From: an uncultured Bacteroidales bacterium
Lineage (GTDB): Bacteria; Bacteroidota; Bacteroidia; Bacteroidales; UBA932
Direction of reading: 5' to 3'
Assembly (NCBI GenBank): GCA_944322815.1
Contig: CALUQB010000014.1
Coordinates: 1 to 62,327, forward strand
DNA: 62,327 nucleotides
In this document: in pieces, positions 9,303 to 17,761 of the stretch
How positions within the stretch are numbered: the first letter of the stretch is position 1
Layout of the letters: every line of letters starts with the position of its first letter
Program-made: the position numbers and the translations under genes
The notes under the pieces: model-generated
Told to the model about the DNA's origin: nothing
Databases searched by the model: none
What the model saw: only the letters and a program-made list of their open reading frames with translations

Positions 9303-9334
9303 CAAGTCCGTCATGGACTGATGCCGTGACAGTA

Positions 9335-10909
9335 TCAGTCGATGACCAGGACTATCATTTCCGCATCGTTTATCGGGTAGCCGGCTTCCATGTAGAGCAG
9401 TCCGCTACCCCTTGATTTCGTATACAGGGTCACAGACTTTCCGTCTTCACTGATTTCGTAGTCATAAATTCCCCGGTTTTTGTCATATTCAAGCTCCTCG
9501 ATCCCGATATCAAAGGCCGCATCATCAGGAAAATAATCAACCTGAAAACTGATGATGTCACCTTGTCTGCACCTTATGAAATTACCAGGGAATATTTTCA
9601 TGTAGTATGGACGGAATTCCACGTTTATCAGGCATTCGGCCGAGCATTCGTTTCCTGTTCCGGAATGGCATCGGACAGTGCAGGAGCCTTCTCCACGGGC
9701 AGTGACTTCTCCGTTATCTGAAACTGTAGCCACGGATGTGTCATCGCTTTCCCATCGCAGCATCTCCTGCGTGATATTCCCTGGAGACATGAATGCCTGT
9801 ATTCTGACTGTTTCCCCGATGTATGTCAGCGAAAGGTCTGTGTACGACAGCTCCAGCGACTGTCCCGCAACTTCAATTCCTGATTTGTCTATACGCCATT
9901 CCGTACCCTCAAGTCCGGATCCGGACGGCACTATGCATATTCTGTATTCGACATTCCTGCATACGTCGAAGTTCGATGGATTTTCGCCCGGATAGAACCG
10001 GTATATCAGATATTCTCCAGGCTTGGACTGATATGACGGAGACAGATATTCAGCCTTGATTTCGATATAGGAGCAGAAATTTTTGGCCGACTCACTGTCC
10101 GGAAGTACTTTCAGAGACTCGTCATCGTTTCCGGGGAGCAGGTCTCCCTGCATGTTTTCAAGCATGTACAGGCAGACTTCTCCGCTGAGCCCGTCTATGT
10201 TTGTCAGGTTCAATGCGTCCGTTTCGTAGTCTTTCCGCAGGAAGCCGGATGGAAAAAAGTCGAAAGGGTCGCGGATGTGATTTCTGCTGAAGGGGTATAC
10301 AGAACGCGGACACCCTTCGACTTGTATGCTTCTTATCTTGAATTCCACATTTTCATCCAGTCTTCTCCTGTCCACCTTGAGAGAAATCTTCGCCATCAGT
10401 CTTTCCAGCGGGACAGTGATTTCGTCTCCGGTGATTCTTACGTTTTCCAGATATCCGCTCATCGGCATGCCTATGGAATAATCGTCAGGATATGCCATGT
10501 AGTATCGCAGGTTTTCCAGTCCGTCCATGCTGGCGACATCGACTTCATACCCGAAGTTCGCGCAGGCATATATGGAATATGTCCCGTTTTTGACCAGATC
10601 AATGTTCCATGAGAATCCTTGAGGGGCATTTTGTCCGGACTGGACATTCAGGTATGCCGCACCTTCCAGTATCCCGTAAGAATTGAACACGAAAACGTTG
10701 ATATCCGATATTTCCGTTTCATCGGGATCCATGGCCTTGGTTTTCGGTTCTGCGCTGCAGAATCTGATTACAGCAGTTTCTCTATCCGTTTCCGACAGAT
10801 TTTCCGGTGACATCTCGCTGCATGAAGGCAGATACAGGCAGGTGATCACTGCCGCTATGTACATGAGGTTTCCTGAAACGAACCTCCGATAGTTTGAGTG
10901 TCGGTCCAT
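9335..10909 (-). CDS. Fimbrillin-like lipoprotein with a BIG2 domain
   Basis: A 524-aa surface protein. An N-terminal signal ends in a lipobox (PSC, about residue 30). The middle region (about 45-340) resembles Mfa/FimB and DUF4906-type fimbrial subunits: ISDINVFVFNSYG, MPMSG and VPLERLMAKISLKVD motifs of the first beta-sandwich. Residues about 350-430 form a bacterial Ig-like BIG2 domain (LSLTYIGETV...VTARGEGSCTVRC). It follows the FimB/Mfa2-like gene by 17 bp and is probably an accessory or tip subunit or an anchor of surface pili; the exact role is not clear. Only a weak hairpin (9316-9340) separates it from waaA. Confidence 0.8.
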   Translation of the reverse strand: MDRHSNYRRFVSGNLMYIAAVITCLYLPSCSEMSPENLSETDRETAVIRFCSAEPKTKAMDPDETEISDINVFVFNSYGILEGAAYLNVQSGQNAPQGFSWNIDLVKNGTYSIYACANFGYEVDVASMDGLENLRYYMAYPDDYSIGMPMSGYLENVRITGDEITVPLERLMAKISLKVDRRRLDENVEFKIRSIQVEGCPRSVYPFSRNHIRDPFDFFPSGFLRKDYETDALNLTNIDGLSGEVCLYMLENMQGDLLPGNDDESLKVLPDSESAKNFCSYIEIKAEYLSPSYQSKPGEYLIYRFYPGENPSNFDVCRNVEYRICIVPSGSGLEGTEWRIDKSGIEVAGQSLELSYTDLSLTYIGETVRIQAFMSPGNITQEMLRWESDDTSVATVSDNGEVTARGEGSCTVRCHSGTGNECSAECLINVEFRPYYMKIFPGNFIRCRQGDIISFQVDYFPDDAAFDIGIEELEYDKNRGIYDYEISEDGKSVTLYTKSRGSGLLYMEAGYPINDAEMIVLVID

Positions 10910-10926
10910 GATGTTCGAAGCTTTTG

Positions 10927-12018
10927 TCAGAATTCTATTTCAGTTTCCGGACGCTGATACCACGGCTCTACAGTCCCGTTGATTGTCACGGTCTCGCCGG
11001 AGACGGGAATGCATGGATCTGTCACCCCGGTCTGCCTGATGGTGATGTCGAATATGTACCTGCAGTTCCGTTCTATCCCCGAATGCCATGCAGACATTCC
11101 GAATTCACCTCTGTTTATGTTTAAAGGGTAATAATATCTTCTCCCTTTTATGTCTCCTGCGATGACCAGCCTGGTAAACGGTGTGCCTTCCGTATCTTCT
11201 TCGCTGCCGTTCGGATAGCAGTAAAGTCTGATTTCCGGATATATGGCTTCCGTGCCTATGTCTTCATTGAATTCCGCATAGACCATTTCCGGATGTTCCA
11301 TGCGTTTCATGGATTCTGTCGGGTATCCGTCCGTATTCATCGGGGCTGACGGGGTGTTGATTCCGTCAGGAACCAGAGTCACCAGCGAGTTTATGTTTGT
11401 CAGGTATGCAGATGCATTTTCCAGTCGGGCATCCGGGTACGGCCTGTCGCTGAAGTCGCATTTTATGGATCTGACATACACTTCAGACATGGCGGGACTG
11501 ACAGGCATGTTGAAACTGCCGTCATCCGTGGCAGTGATGTGTATTACTCCGCTCATCAGGGGAAACTCAGGATCTTCCAGCCGAAGATCGGTATATATTC
11601 CGGCTACGCTTTCAAAGGATGAGATGCTGTTCCATTCATAGTCTTTTTCCTGAGGATTGACTATCGCAGTAACGATTTTCTTTCCCTTTCTCGAAGCAGC
11701 GTCAATATACGGCTCATTTCCTGCCGTGAGTCTCTGGTAAGAGTCTATTCTCCGTAGTCCGTCATCATTGAATATGAATACATCCACTGCCTTTCCTCTG
11801 ATATTCCTGTCCTGCCAGCCCGATTCGGAACTTATGTGTAATTTCAGTTTCCATTGTTTCCCTTCTGACAGCGGGAGTGCATCCGGTACTTCTGCGCTGC
11901 ATGATAAGAAAATAAAGGCCGGAATAAGTATAAGCAAGGCATTTGCCGAACGGCAGAAAGTAGATGAGGAAAGAATCCGGCCTTTTTTGCTGCTGGTATG
12001 TTTTGTAAAATTTCGCAT
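10927..12018 (-). CDS. FimB/Mfa2-type fimbrial anchor lipoprotein
   Basis: A 363-aa lipoprotein with a long signal (lipobox FLSC near residues 37-40). It shows the layout of FimB/Mfa2 fimbrial anchor proteins of Bacteroidales: an early VDVFIFNDDGLRRIDSYQ strand pair, ATDDGSFNMPVSPAMSEVYVR, and near the C terminus the RRYYYPLNINRGEF...IERNCRYIFDITI pattern characteristic of this family. These proteins anchor or terminate pili on the outer membrane. It is first in a two-gene unit with 9335-10909. A TAGTTTTG -7-like box (complement of 12036-12043) lies 17 bp before the start, without a clear -33 box. No major fimbrillin gene is adjacent. Confidence 0.8.
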   Translation of the reverse strand: MRNFTKHTSSKKGRILSSSTFCRSANALLILIPAFIFLSCSAEVPDALPLSEGKQWKLKLHISSESGWQDRNIRGKAVDVFIFNDDGLRRIDSYQRLTAGNEPYIDAASRKGKKIVTAIVNPQEKDYEWNSISSFESVAGIYTDLRLEDPEFPLMSGVIHITATDDGSFNMPVSPAMSEVYVRSIKCDFSDRPYPDARLENASAYLTNINSLVTLVPDGINTPSAPMNTDGYPTESMKRMEHPEMVYAEFNEDIGTEAIYPEIRLYCYPNGSEEDTEGTPFTRLVIAGDIKGRRYYYPLNINRGEFGMSAWHSGIERNCRYIFDITIRQTGVTDPCIPVSGETVTINGTVEPWYQRPETEIEF

Positions 12019-12176
12019 TTCGTTTTCCTTTTCCGCAAAACTACCACATGCGGACGAAACGGAATGTTAAAAAAAGAAAAAGATGAAAATTTCTTTTTTT
12101 GAACGAATTATTTATCTTTTTTTAAGTGTAAGCCGCCTTTTTGTGCCAATTTTAATGTTTTATTAAAAATATTTTT

Positions 12177-12184
12177 TACATTTG
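12177..12184 (+). promoter_or_regulatory. -7 promoter element of the DUF47 gene
   Basis: TACATTTG matches TAnnTTTG. It overlaps a possible TTG start codon at 12182, so transcription would begin downstream of that codon. This favours the ATG at 12206 as the true start. The -33 box is not clear. Confidence 0.45.
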
Positions 12185-12205
12185 GTCACAGCAGATGAAT
12201 ATACC

Positions 12206-12865
12206 ATGACCTTTTTAAGACGATTCAGGAGACTGGTTTCTCCGCGGACACATTTCCAGCCTATTTTTTCCCAGCAGGTTGCATATATCCGGCAGGCATC
12301 GAAGGCTTTGCTTCAGATGATGAAGACAGAAGATGTTTCTGAACGGAAACGTCTGGAAAAAGAAGTGAAAATGTGTGAAATACAGGGTGACGCCATGCTT
12401 ACGGAGTTCTATGAGCAGCTGAATGACAAGTATGTTTCGATTTTGCACACTTCAGACCTTCAGACGGTGGCCATGAATATTGACAATATCTTGGACAATA
12501 TAAATGATTCTGCCAAGGCTATCCTGATATATATGCCTGAGAAGATCGATGTCCAGCTGGTTGAGCTGGCAGAATATATTCATGCGGAGGCTGACGCGAT
12601 GTCTCTGATTGTGACCGGCATGGATGACATGAAGAAGAAATTTTCCGAGATGACGATACAGTGTGACAGGATCACGGAGCTGGAGCATGCGGCTGATGAT
12701 ACGTATGAAGAGTATGTGGGCTACATCTTCCAGAACGAAACTGATGCCATAGAACTGATGAAGTCGAAGAATATCGCTGAAATGCTTGAAGCTACGACTG
12801 ATACCGCGAAGGTATTTTCTGATCATATCAGAAAACTTCTGCTGCGGTATGTGATTGAAAGATGA
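12206..12865 (+). CDS. DUF47/PhoU-like phosphate transport regulator
   Basis: A 219-aa all-helical protein of the DUF47 (PhoU-like, Pit-accessory) family, with long helices carrying metal-binding acidic patches (EKEVKMCEIQGDAM near residues 45-58, and ITELEHAADDTYEEY near 157-171) typical of the family. It usually sits beside a PiT-type phosphate permease and modulates it. No permease gene is present on either side here. The ATG at 12206 is preferred over the TTG at 12182 because the promoter -7 box overlaps the latter. The stop codon lies inside the first copy of the 46-bp nqrF-end repeat. Confidence 0.85.
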   Translation: MTFLRRFRRLVSPRTHFQPIFSQQVAYIRQASKALLQMMKTEDVSERKRLEKEVKMCEIQGDAMLTEFYEQLNDKYVSILHTSDLQTVAMNIDNILDNINDSAKAILIYMPEKIDVQLVELAEYIHAEADAMSLIVTGMDDMKKKFSEMTIQCDRITELEHAADDTYEEYVGYIFQNETDAIELMKSKNIAEMLEATTDTAKVFSDHIRKLLLRYVIER

Positions 12866-12907
12866 CTTTGTTTCCAGTCGGAAATCAGGCGCCGAAGTTA
12901 TCGTAGA
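12862..12907 (+). repeat. 46-bp direct repeat, copy 1 (copy of the nqrF 3' end)
   Basis: This copy matches 13079-13124 at 45 of 46 positions. Read on the minus strand it encodes the last residues of NqrF (YDNFGA) and the stop. The only difference falls in the third base of a Gly codon, so the encoded end is unchanged. It overlaps the DUF47 stop codon. Confidence 0.9.
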
Positions 12908-13078
12908 TTACTTTGGCGTTTTTTGTAATTTATTAATAGTCAAAAGAAAAACACCGTCAAAATTTGATTGGGTACAAACGGGGGACAAAAATAAAAATAG
13001 CGTATCAAAGGAAAACAAGGTAAGATATAGCCTTTCAAAATAATAAAAGCCCCTGATTTTCAGGGGCTTTGTGTTTTT
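12908..13078. other. 171-bp gap between the two nqrF-end repeats
   Basis: AT-rich, with no convincing gene: the 62-codon frame 12855-13043 starts inside the neighbouring gene and resembles nothing known. It contains a GGGTACAAACGGGGGACAAA stretch and ends in a terminator (13046-13070). It may be what remains of an integrated element whose ends were the two repeats. Confidence 0.4.
13046..13070. terminator. Terminator between DUF47 and nqrF
   Basis: An 11-bp perfect stem (AAAGCCCCTGA/TCAGGGGCTTT) with a 3-nt loop. GTGTTTTT follows on the plus strand and TTATTATTTT on the minus strand, so it can serve both convergent units. Confidence 0.88.
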
Positions 13079-13124
13079 ATGACTTTGTTTCCAGTCGGAA
13101 ATCAGGCTCCGAAGTTATCGTAGA
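13079..13124 (+). repeat. 46-bp direct repeat, copy 2 (true nqrF 3' end)
   Basis: This copy covers the last codons of the intact nqrF gene, its stop codon (13102-13104) and 23 bp downstream. The partner copy is at 12862-12907. Confidence 0.9.
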
Positions 13125-14370
13125 GGATGTTCTCAGGCGGAACGCCGAGACTGTCGAGCAGATTCACCACTGACGATGACATCATAGGAGGTCCGCACAT
13201 CAGGTAGAGTGCATCCTCCGGTGTTTCATGCTGTTTCAGATATGTCTCGTAAAGAACAGTATGTACGAAACCTGCGGTGTATGCCACTCCGGCAGCATCA
13301 GCTGCAGGGTCAGGTCTGTCAAGAGCCAAATGGAACTTGAAGTTCGGGAATTCCTTTTCGAGAGCATGATAGTCATCCAGATAGAATGCCTCTTTCAGAC
13401 TCCTGGCTCCGTAGAAGAAGTTCACTTTTCTGGTAGTTTTCTCAGTCTTGAACAAGTGCATGATATGGCTTCTCATAGGTGCCATACCTGCACCGCCGCC
13501 GATGAAGATCAGTTCCTGGTCGGCAGGCAGATTGTCAGGAAGGAAGAATTCTCCGTAAGGACCTGAGATCGTTACCTTGTCCCCTGGTTTGAGAGAGAAG
13601 ATGTATGATGAACATACGCCCGGATTGACCGGAAGGAATTTTTTCGTAGCGCGGTCCACAGGCGGAGTGGCTATCCTGACATTCAGTTTGATGATATCGC
13701 CTTCCGCAGGGTAGCAGGCCATGGAGTATGCGCGTAGGGTAGGGGTAGTGTTCACCATCTTGAGGTCGAAGACGCCCATTTTCTCCCAGTCTTCACGATA
13801 CTGTTCGTCCACATCTATGTTCCTGTAATCTACAGTTACCGCAGGTACGTCCACCTGTATATAGCCGCCTGGGCGGAAATGCAGATGCTCTCCTTCAGGA
13901 AGCTTTACGACGAATTCCTTGATGAATGTAGCTACATTGTGATTCGATATGACTTCGCATTCCCATTTTCTGACGCTCAGCGCAGACTCCGGAACTACGA
14001 TTTTCAGATTTTCCTTCACTTTCACCTGGCATCCCAGTCTCCAGTGATCGAGTATCTGCTTTCTGCTGAAGAAGCCTACCTCTGTAGGAAGAATAGTGCC
14101 GCCGCCTTCCACTACACGGCATTTGCATTGGCCGCAGCTTCCTTTTCCTCCGCATGCAGACGGAAGGAATATCTTCTGTTCGGCCAGAGTCGCCAGAAGA
14201 GAGCCGCCAGGAGTCACTTCCACCTCTTTCTGCCCGTCATTGATACTGATGGTGACTTTTCCCGATGGAGTCAGCTTGATCTTCACATACAGAAGCAGAG
14301 CCACCAGGATGAGGGTGACAACAACTATTGCTATCACCGCAATGATTATGGTAGATACTAAATTTTCCAT
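13102..14370 (-). CDS. nqrF: Na+-translocating NADH:quinone reductase subunit F
   Basis: NqrF oxidises NADH and feeds electrons into the sodium pump. The 422-aa protein has an N-terminal membrane helix (about 5-28), a 2Fe-2S ferredoxin domain with CGGKGSCGQC and a later Cys (about 72-115), and a ferredoxin-reductase-like FAD/NADH domain with RAYSMACYP (FAD), GGGAGMAPMRSH (NADH) and the C-terminal CGPPMM motif. It ends in DNFGA like most members. It is last in the six-gene nqrABCDEF operon, 18 bp after nqrE, and ends before the terminator at 13046-13070. Confidence 0.97.
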   Translation of the reverse strand: MENLVSTIIIAVIAIVVVTLILVALLLYVKIKLTPSGKVTISINDGQKEVEVTPGGSLLATLAEQKIFLPSACGGKGSCGQCKCRVVEGGGTILPTEVGFFSRKQILDHWRLGCQVKVKENLKIVVPESALSVRKWECEVISNHNVATFIKEFVVKLPEGEHLHFRPGGYIQVDVPAVTVDYRNIDVDEQYREDWEKMGVFDLKMVNTTPTLRAYSMACYPAEGDIIKLNVRIATPPVDRATKKFLPVNPGVCSSYIFSLKPGDKVTISGPYGEFFLPDNLPADQELIFIGGGAGMAPMRSHIMHLFKTEKTTRKVNFFYGARSLKEAFYLDDYHALEKEFPNFKFHLALDRPDPAADAAGVAYTAGFVHTVLYETYLKQHETPEDALYLMCGPPMMSSSVVNLLDSLGVPPENILYDNFGA

Positions 14371-14388
14371 TTCTTGTAATCTCCTGAA

Positions 14389-15006
14389 TTAAAGCTGGAT
14401 CCCCATGAAGGTCATGAACGATATGGCCATGAGTCCGACAGTGATGAATGTGATTCCGAGACCTTTGAGCGCGGCAGGGACATTCGAGTATTCCATCTTT
14501 TCCCTGATGGCAGCCAGTGTCACTATGGCCAGGAACCAGCCGATACCTGAACCGAGTGCGTAGACTGTGGCTTCACCTACGTTTACGAAATCACGTTCCT
14601 GCATGAAGAGGGAGCCGCCGAGGATGGCACAGTTCACTGCTATCAGCGGAAGGAAGATACCGAGCTGCGAATATAGTGTAGGAGCGAACTTCTCCACTAC
14701 CATTTCCACAAGCTGGGTGAATGCCGCCACTACCGCGATGAAGACGATGAAGCTGAGGAAGCTCAGGTCGATGTCTGCGAATGAGTCTCCGAGCCATCTC
14801 GAGAGTGCTCCTGGTTTCAGCACGAATTCGTTCAGCAGATAGTTTATGGGAAGTGTGGCCAGAAGGACGAATACTACAGCAACACCCAAACCGGTAGCCG
14901 TTTTCACACTTTTTGATACCGCCAGATATGAACACATACCGAGAAAGTAGGCGAATATCATGTTGTCAACGAAAATTGACTTTACAAACAAGCTTATATA
15001 TTCCAT
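14389..15006 (-). CDS. nqrE: Na+-translocating NADH:quinone reductase subunit E
   Basis: A 205-aa integral membrane subunit with six hydrophobic helices. NqrE and NqrD form the membrane core that binds the 2Fe-2S cluster between them and takes part in sodium translocation. The start [30 protein letters not shown] and the conserved Cys in FLGMC and AVNCAILGG are typical. It is fifth in the nqr operon, with 18-bp gaps to both nqrD and nqrF. The length matches the family (about 198-205 aa). Confidence 0.96.
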   Translation of the reverse strand: MEYISLFVKSIFVDNMIFAYFLGMCSYLAVSKSVKTATGLGVAVVFVLLATLPINYLLNEFVLKPGALSRWLGDSFADIDLSFLSFIVFIAVVAAFTQLVEMVVEKFAPTLYSQLGIFLPLIAVNCAILGGSLFMQERDFVNVGEATVYALGSGIGWFLAIVTLAAIREKMEYSNVPAALKGLGITFITVGLMAISFMTFMGIQL

Positions 15007-15024
15007 TTCGATTCGAGTTTGATG

Positions 15025-15648
15025 TTATTTTTCCTGAAGGTCTTTCTGGATGCTTCTCTGGATCCATACGATGATGCCCAGGAGTATCAGAGCCATAGGC
15101 GGCAGGATGATGAGACCGTTGTCCATGTAACCTGCGTCGTAGAATGACTGAGGGATGATCCTCATGCCGAACAGTGTACCGGATCCGAGGATTTCACGGA
15201 AGAAGGCCACTACCACGAGGATGAGACCGTATCCGGCGCCGTTGGCGAGCCCGTCAAGAAGTGACGGGATAGGCTTGTTGCCAAGGGCAAAAGCCTCGAT
15301 ACGGCCCATCACGATACAGTTCGTAATGATAAGTCCCACATAAACCGACAGAGTTTTGCTGACACTGTATGCGTATGCTTTCAGAATCTGGTCCACCAGA
15401 ATCACCATCAGCGAAACCACTACCAGCTGGACTATGATCCTGATACGGTTAGGTATGGTGTTTCTCAGGATGGAAGCTACAAAGCTGGACAGACCTGTCA
15501 CGATGATCACGGAGAGAGCCATCACACAAGCGCCTTCCATCTGGACAGTCACTGCCAGTGAGGAGCAGATACCGAGGACAAGCACGGTGACCGGGTTGCC
15601 CTTGAATATCGGCTTCAACAATACTTCTTTATAATTTATATCACTCAT
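15025..15648 (-). CDS. nqrD: Na+-translocating NADH:quinone reductase subunit D
   Basis: A 207-aa membrane subunit homologous to NqrE, with six predicted helices and conserved Cys in VLGICSSLAV and IITNCIVMGR. These residues coordinate the intramembrane iron-sulfur cluster together with NqrE. The N-terminal VLLKPIFKGNPVTVLVLGIC segment is characteristic. It starts 3 bp after the nqrC stop codon (15652), so translation is probably coupled. Confidence 0.96.
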   Translation of the reverse strand: MSDINYKEVLLKPIFKGNPVTVLVLGICSSLAVTVQMEGACVMALSVIIVTGLSSFVASILRNTIPNRIRIIVQLVVVSLMVILVDQILKAYAYSVSKTLSVYVGLIITNCIVMGRIEAFALGNKPIPSLLDGLANGAGYGLILVVVAFFREILGSGTLFGMRIIPQSFYDAGYMDNGLIILPPMALILLGIIVWIQRSIQKDLQEK

Positions 15649-15651
15649 TTC

Positions 15652-16542
15652 CTATTCCTCCACGTTTACATTGGTTTCTACTGCTGCAGCAGTGCTGACT
15701 GAATCCTGTGGCTCTGCCAGGCCGGAAACTGTCATGGTGCTGTCAGCCGCGGACACGGCCTGATGTGCAGCTGCGGACTCTGCAAGATACGGCTTGTAAT
15801 ATTTGGCCCACAGATTTATGCTCTTTCCGAGTGCCTGCGAAGTGATGGTGGCGCCGCTTATGGCATCTACGCTGTGTTCCGGCTCGGTGATGGCACTGGC
15901 TTTAGCTACAGTGAAGACCACGTCACCATCCAGGTTGAATGTCTTTCCGTGGAAAGCATTGTAGAAAGGAGCATCGGCGATCTTGGCTCCGAGTCCAGGA
16001 GTTTCTCCCTTATGGTCGAAGACAGCCCCGTCGATGGTCTTTCCGTCTTCATTTATGGCGAGATATCCCCAGATAGGACCCCACAGACCTGCTCCGTAGC
16101 ATGGTATGACAGTCACGTCTTTGCCGTTTATGTCGAAGACATATACCGGCAGTGCCAGAGTGGATACCAGATCGCTTTGTCCGTCTTCGATTTTCTTGAT
16201 GATATCATTCTGCTTTTTCAGGTCGGATGTGCTTGTCACCTGAATGTCCTTGACATTTTCCTTTCCGGTGTTCATCTCACCGACCTTCTCTCCGAGACCG
16301 TTCACGAAAAACGCATCCTCTATCTTCTCTGCGTAGAGTCCGAGCACGTCTGCGCCTTCTTCTATCACCATGGTCTCGTCAGCCTGGGAAGCCGCCCCGA
16401 GAAGCTTGCTGATGGTTTCGAGCTTGACATTCTCGTTCTGTTTGCCCTGCAGACTCATAGCCACGAAAGCCAGAATCGCAGCGACCAGTACCACGAGAAT
16501 GGTCGAATATATTACTGTATATACATTACCGTTAGTATTCAT
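15652..16542 (-). CDS. nqrC: Na+-translocating NADH:quinone reductase subunit C
   Basis: NqrC carries a covalently bound FMN on the periplasmic side. A single N-terminal membrane helix (about 8-28) precedes an FMN-binding domain; the attachment motif is SGATIT (in DAISGATITSQALG, near residue 230), with flavin on the Thr. A hydrophilic C-terminal tail of about 40 residues (Ala/Ser/Val/Glu-rich) extends beyond the usual end near LAKYYKPYL; most NqrC proteins are about 230-260 aa, this one 296. It lies 11 bp after nqrB. Confidence 0.95.
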   Translation of the reverse strand: MNTNGNVYTVIYSTILVVLVAAILAFVAMSLQGKQNENVKLETISKLLGAASQADETMVIEEGADVLGLYAEKIEDAFFVNGLGEKVGEMNTGKENVKDIQVTSTSDLKKQNDIIKKIEDGQSDLVSTLALPVYVFDINGKDVTVIPCYGAGLWGPIWGYLAINEDGKTIDGAVFDHKGETPGLGAKIADAPFYNAFHGKTFNLDGDVVFTVAKASAITEPEHSVDAISGATITSQALGKSINLWAKYYKPYLAESAAAHQAVSAADSTMTVSGLAEPQDSVSTAAAVETNVNVEE

Positions 16543-16553
16543 ACCTTGATAAT

Positions 16554-17750
16554 TTAAGCGATTTTAACTTTCCGTGCTTTCCTTTTCAGTGAGACCTCCA
16601 CTACATAGTGGTCGATCAGAGGTGCGAAGGTGTTCATAAGCAGGATGGCGAGCATCATGCCTTCCATGTATCCCGGATTGAACAGCCTTACAGTCACTGT
16701 AAGCGCTCCCACCAGGAAACCGTAGATCCATTTTCCTGTCTCTGTCTGTGCAGATGTCACAGGGTCTGTGGCCATGAAGACTGTACCGAAAGCGAAACCG
16801 CCGAGTACAAGATGATACCATGCAGGAAGCTGCAGGTACGGTGTGGTACCCAATGCGTTCGCAAGGAAGCCAATGGCAAGTGCTCCGATGACTGAAGACA
16901 GCATGATCTTCCAGCTTGCCACACCTGTCCAGATAAGCAGAATCGCGCCCAGAAGGATGGCTATGACAGAAGTCTCGCCGACTGCACCGCCGATGTTTCC
17001 TATGAAGAGGTCCATGAATGAGATGCCTGCACTTTCAAGTCCCTGGATACCCTGGCCGGCATGTACCAGCGGAGTGGCCCCGGAGAATCCGTCCACGACA
17101 CCGTTGCCGCATGCATAGGCGGTACCGTCCGTGAGGTATCTGGTCAGGCCTCCTGTCCAGATAGTGTCACCGGACATCTTGCTCGGATATGAGAAGAACA
17201 GGAAGGCGCGGCACAGAAGGGCCGGATTCCAGATGTTCATTCCGGTGCCTCCGAAGATTTCCTTTCCGATGATCACTGCGAATGCCACAGCTATGGCGAG
17301 CATCCAGAGAGGAACATCAACAGGGACGATCAGAGGTATGAGCATACCTGTGACGAGATAGCCTTCATTCACCTGATGTCCCCTGAGCTGGGCTGAAATG
17401 AATTCGATTCCAAGACCCACGATGTAGGACACGAGATACAGAGGAAGTATTCTCAGAAAGCCGTACCATACCATCTGCCAAAAGCCCCAGCCAAGACCGA
17501 AAGCCTCATTGTGCTGGTATCCTGTATTCCAGATACCGAAAAGCAGGCTCGGTACAAGTGCGAGCACGACTATGATCATGACCCTTTTCAGGTCCACAGC
17601 GTCTTTTACATGCGTTCCCTTGGCGGTAACGGTTCCGGGAACATACAGAAATGATTCAAAAGCTTCGAATGTCGAATGCAGGAAGCTCAGCTTGCCGCCT
17701 TCACTGAAGGTCGGTTTGATTTTATGCATGAATTTGACTAATCCGTTCAT
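16554..17750 (-). CDS. nqrB: Na+-translocating NADH:quinone reductase subunit B
   Basis: NqrB is the largest membrane subunit, with about ten helices. It holds a covalent FMN on a Thr in the SGAT motif (here DGFSGATPLVHAG, near residue 225) as well as riboflavin, and it contributes most of the sodium path. The 398-aa length is normal. Conserved segments include GGTGMNIWNPALLCRAFLFFSYP and the C-terminal FNPGYMEGMMLAILLMNTFAP. It lies 11 bp after nqrA, with the rest of the operon following. Confidence 0.96.
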   Translation of the reverse strand: MNGLVKFMHKIKPTFSEGGKLSFLHSTFEAFESFLYVPGTVTAKGTHVKDAVDLKRVMIIVVLALVPSLLFGIWNTGYQHNEAFGLGWGFWQMVWYGFLRILPLYLVSYIVGLGIEFISAQLRGHQVNEGYLVTGMLIPLIVPVDVPLWMLAIAVAFAVIIGKEIFGGTGMNIWNPALLCRAFLFFSYPSKMSGDTIWTGGLTRYLTDGTAYACGNGVVDGFSGATPLVHAGQGIQGLESAGISFMDLFIGNIGGAVGETSVIAILLGAILLIWTGVASWKIMLSSVIGALAIGFLANALGTTPYLQLPAWYHLVLGGFAFGTVFMATDPVTSAQTETGKWIYGFLVGALTVTVRLFNPGYMEGMMLAILLMNTFAPLIDHYVVEVSLKRKARKVKIA

Positions 17751-17761
17751 ACCTTCAGAGT

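Noticed and set aside
9316-9340. Hairpin GACTGAT/ATCAGTC between waaA and the fimbrial gene
   Set aside because: Only 7 bp, no T run, and it overlaps the fimbrial stop codon; too weak to call a terminator.
12855-13043. 62-codon frame after the DUF47 gene
   Set aside because: It begins inside the DUF47 gene in another frame, then crosses the nqrF repeat and AT-rich DNA; no known domain.
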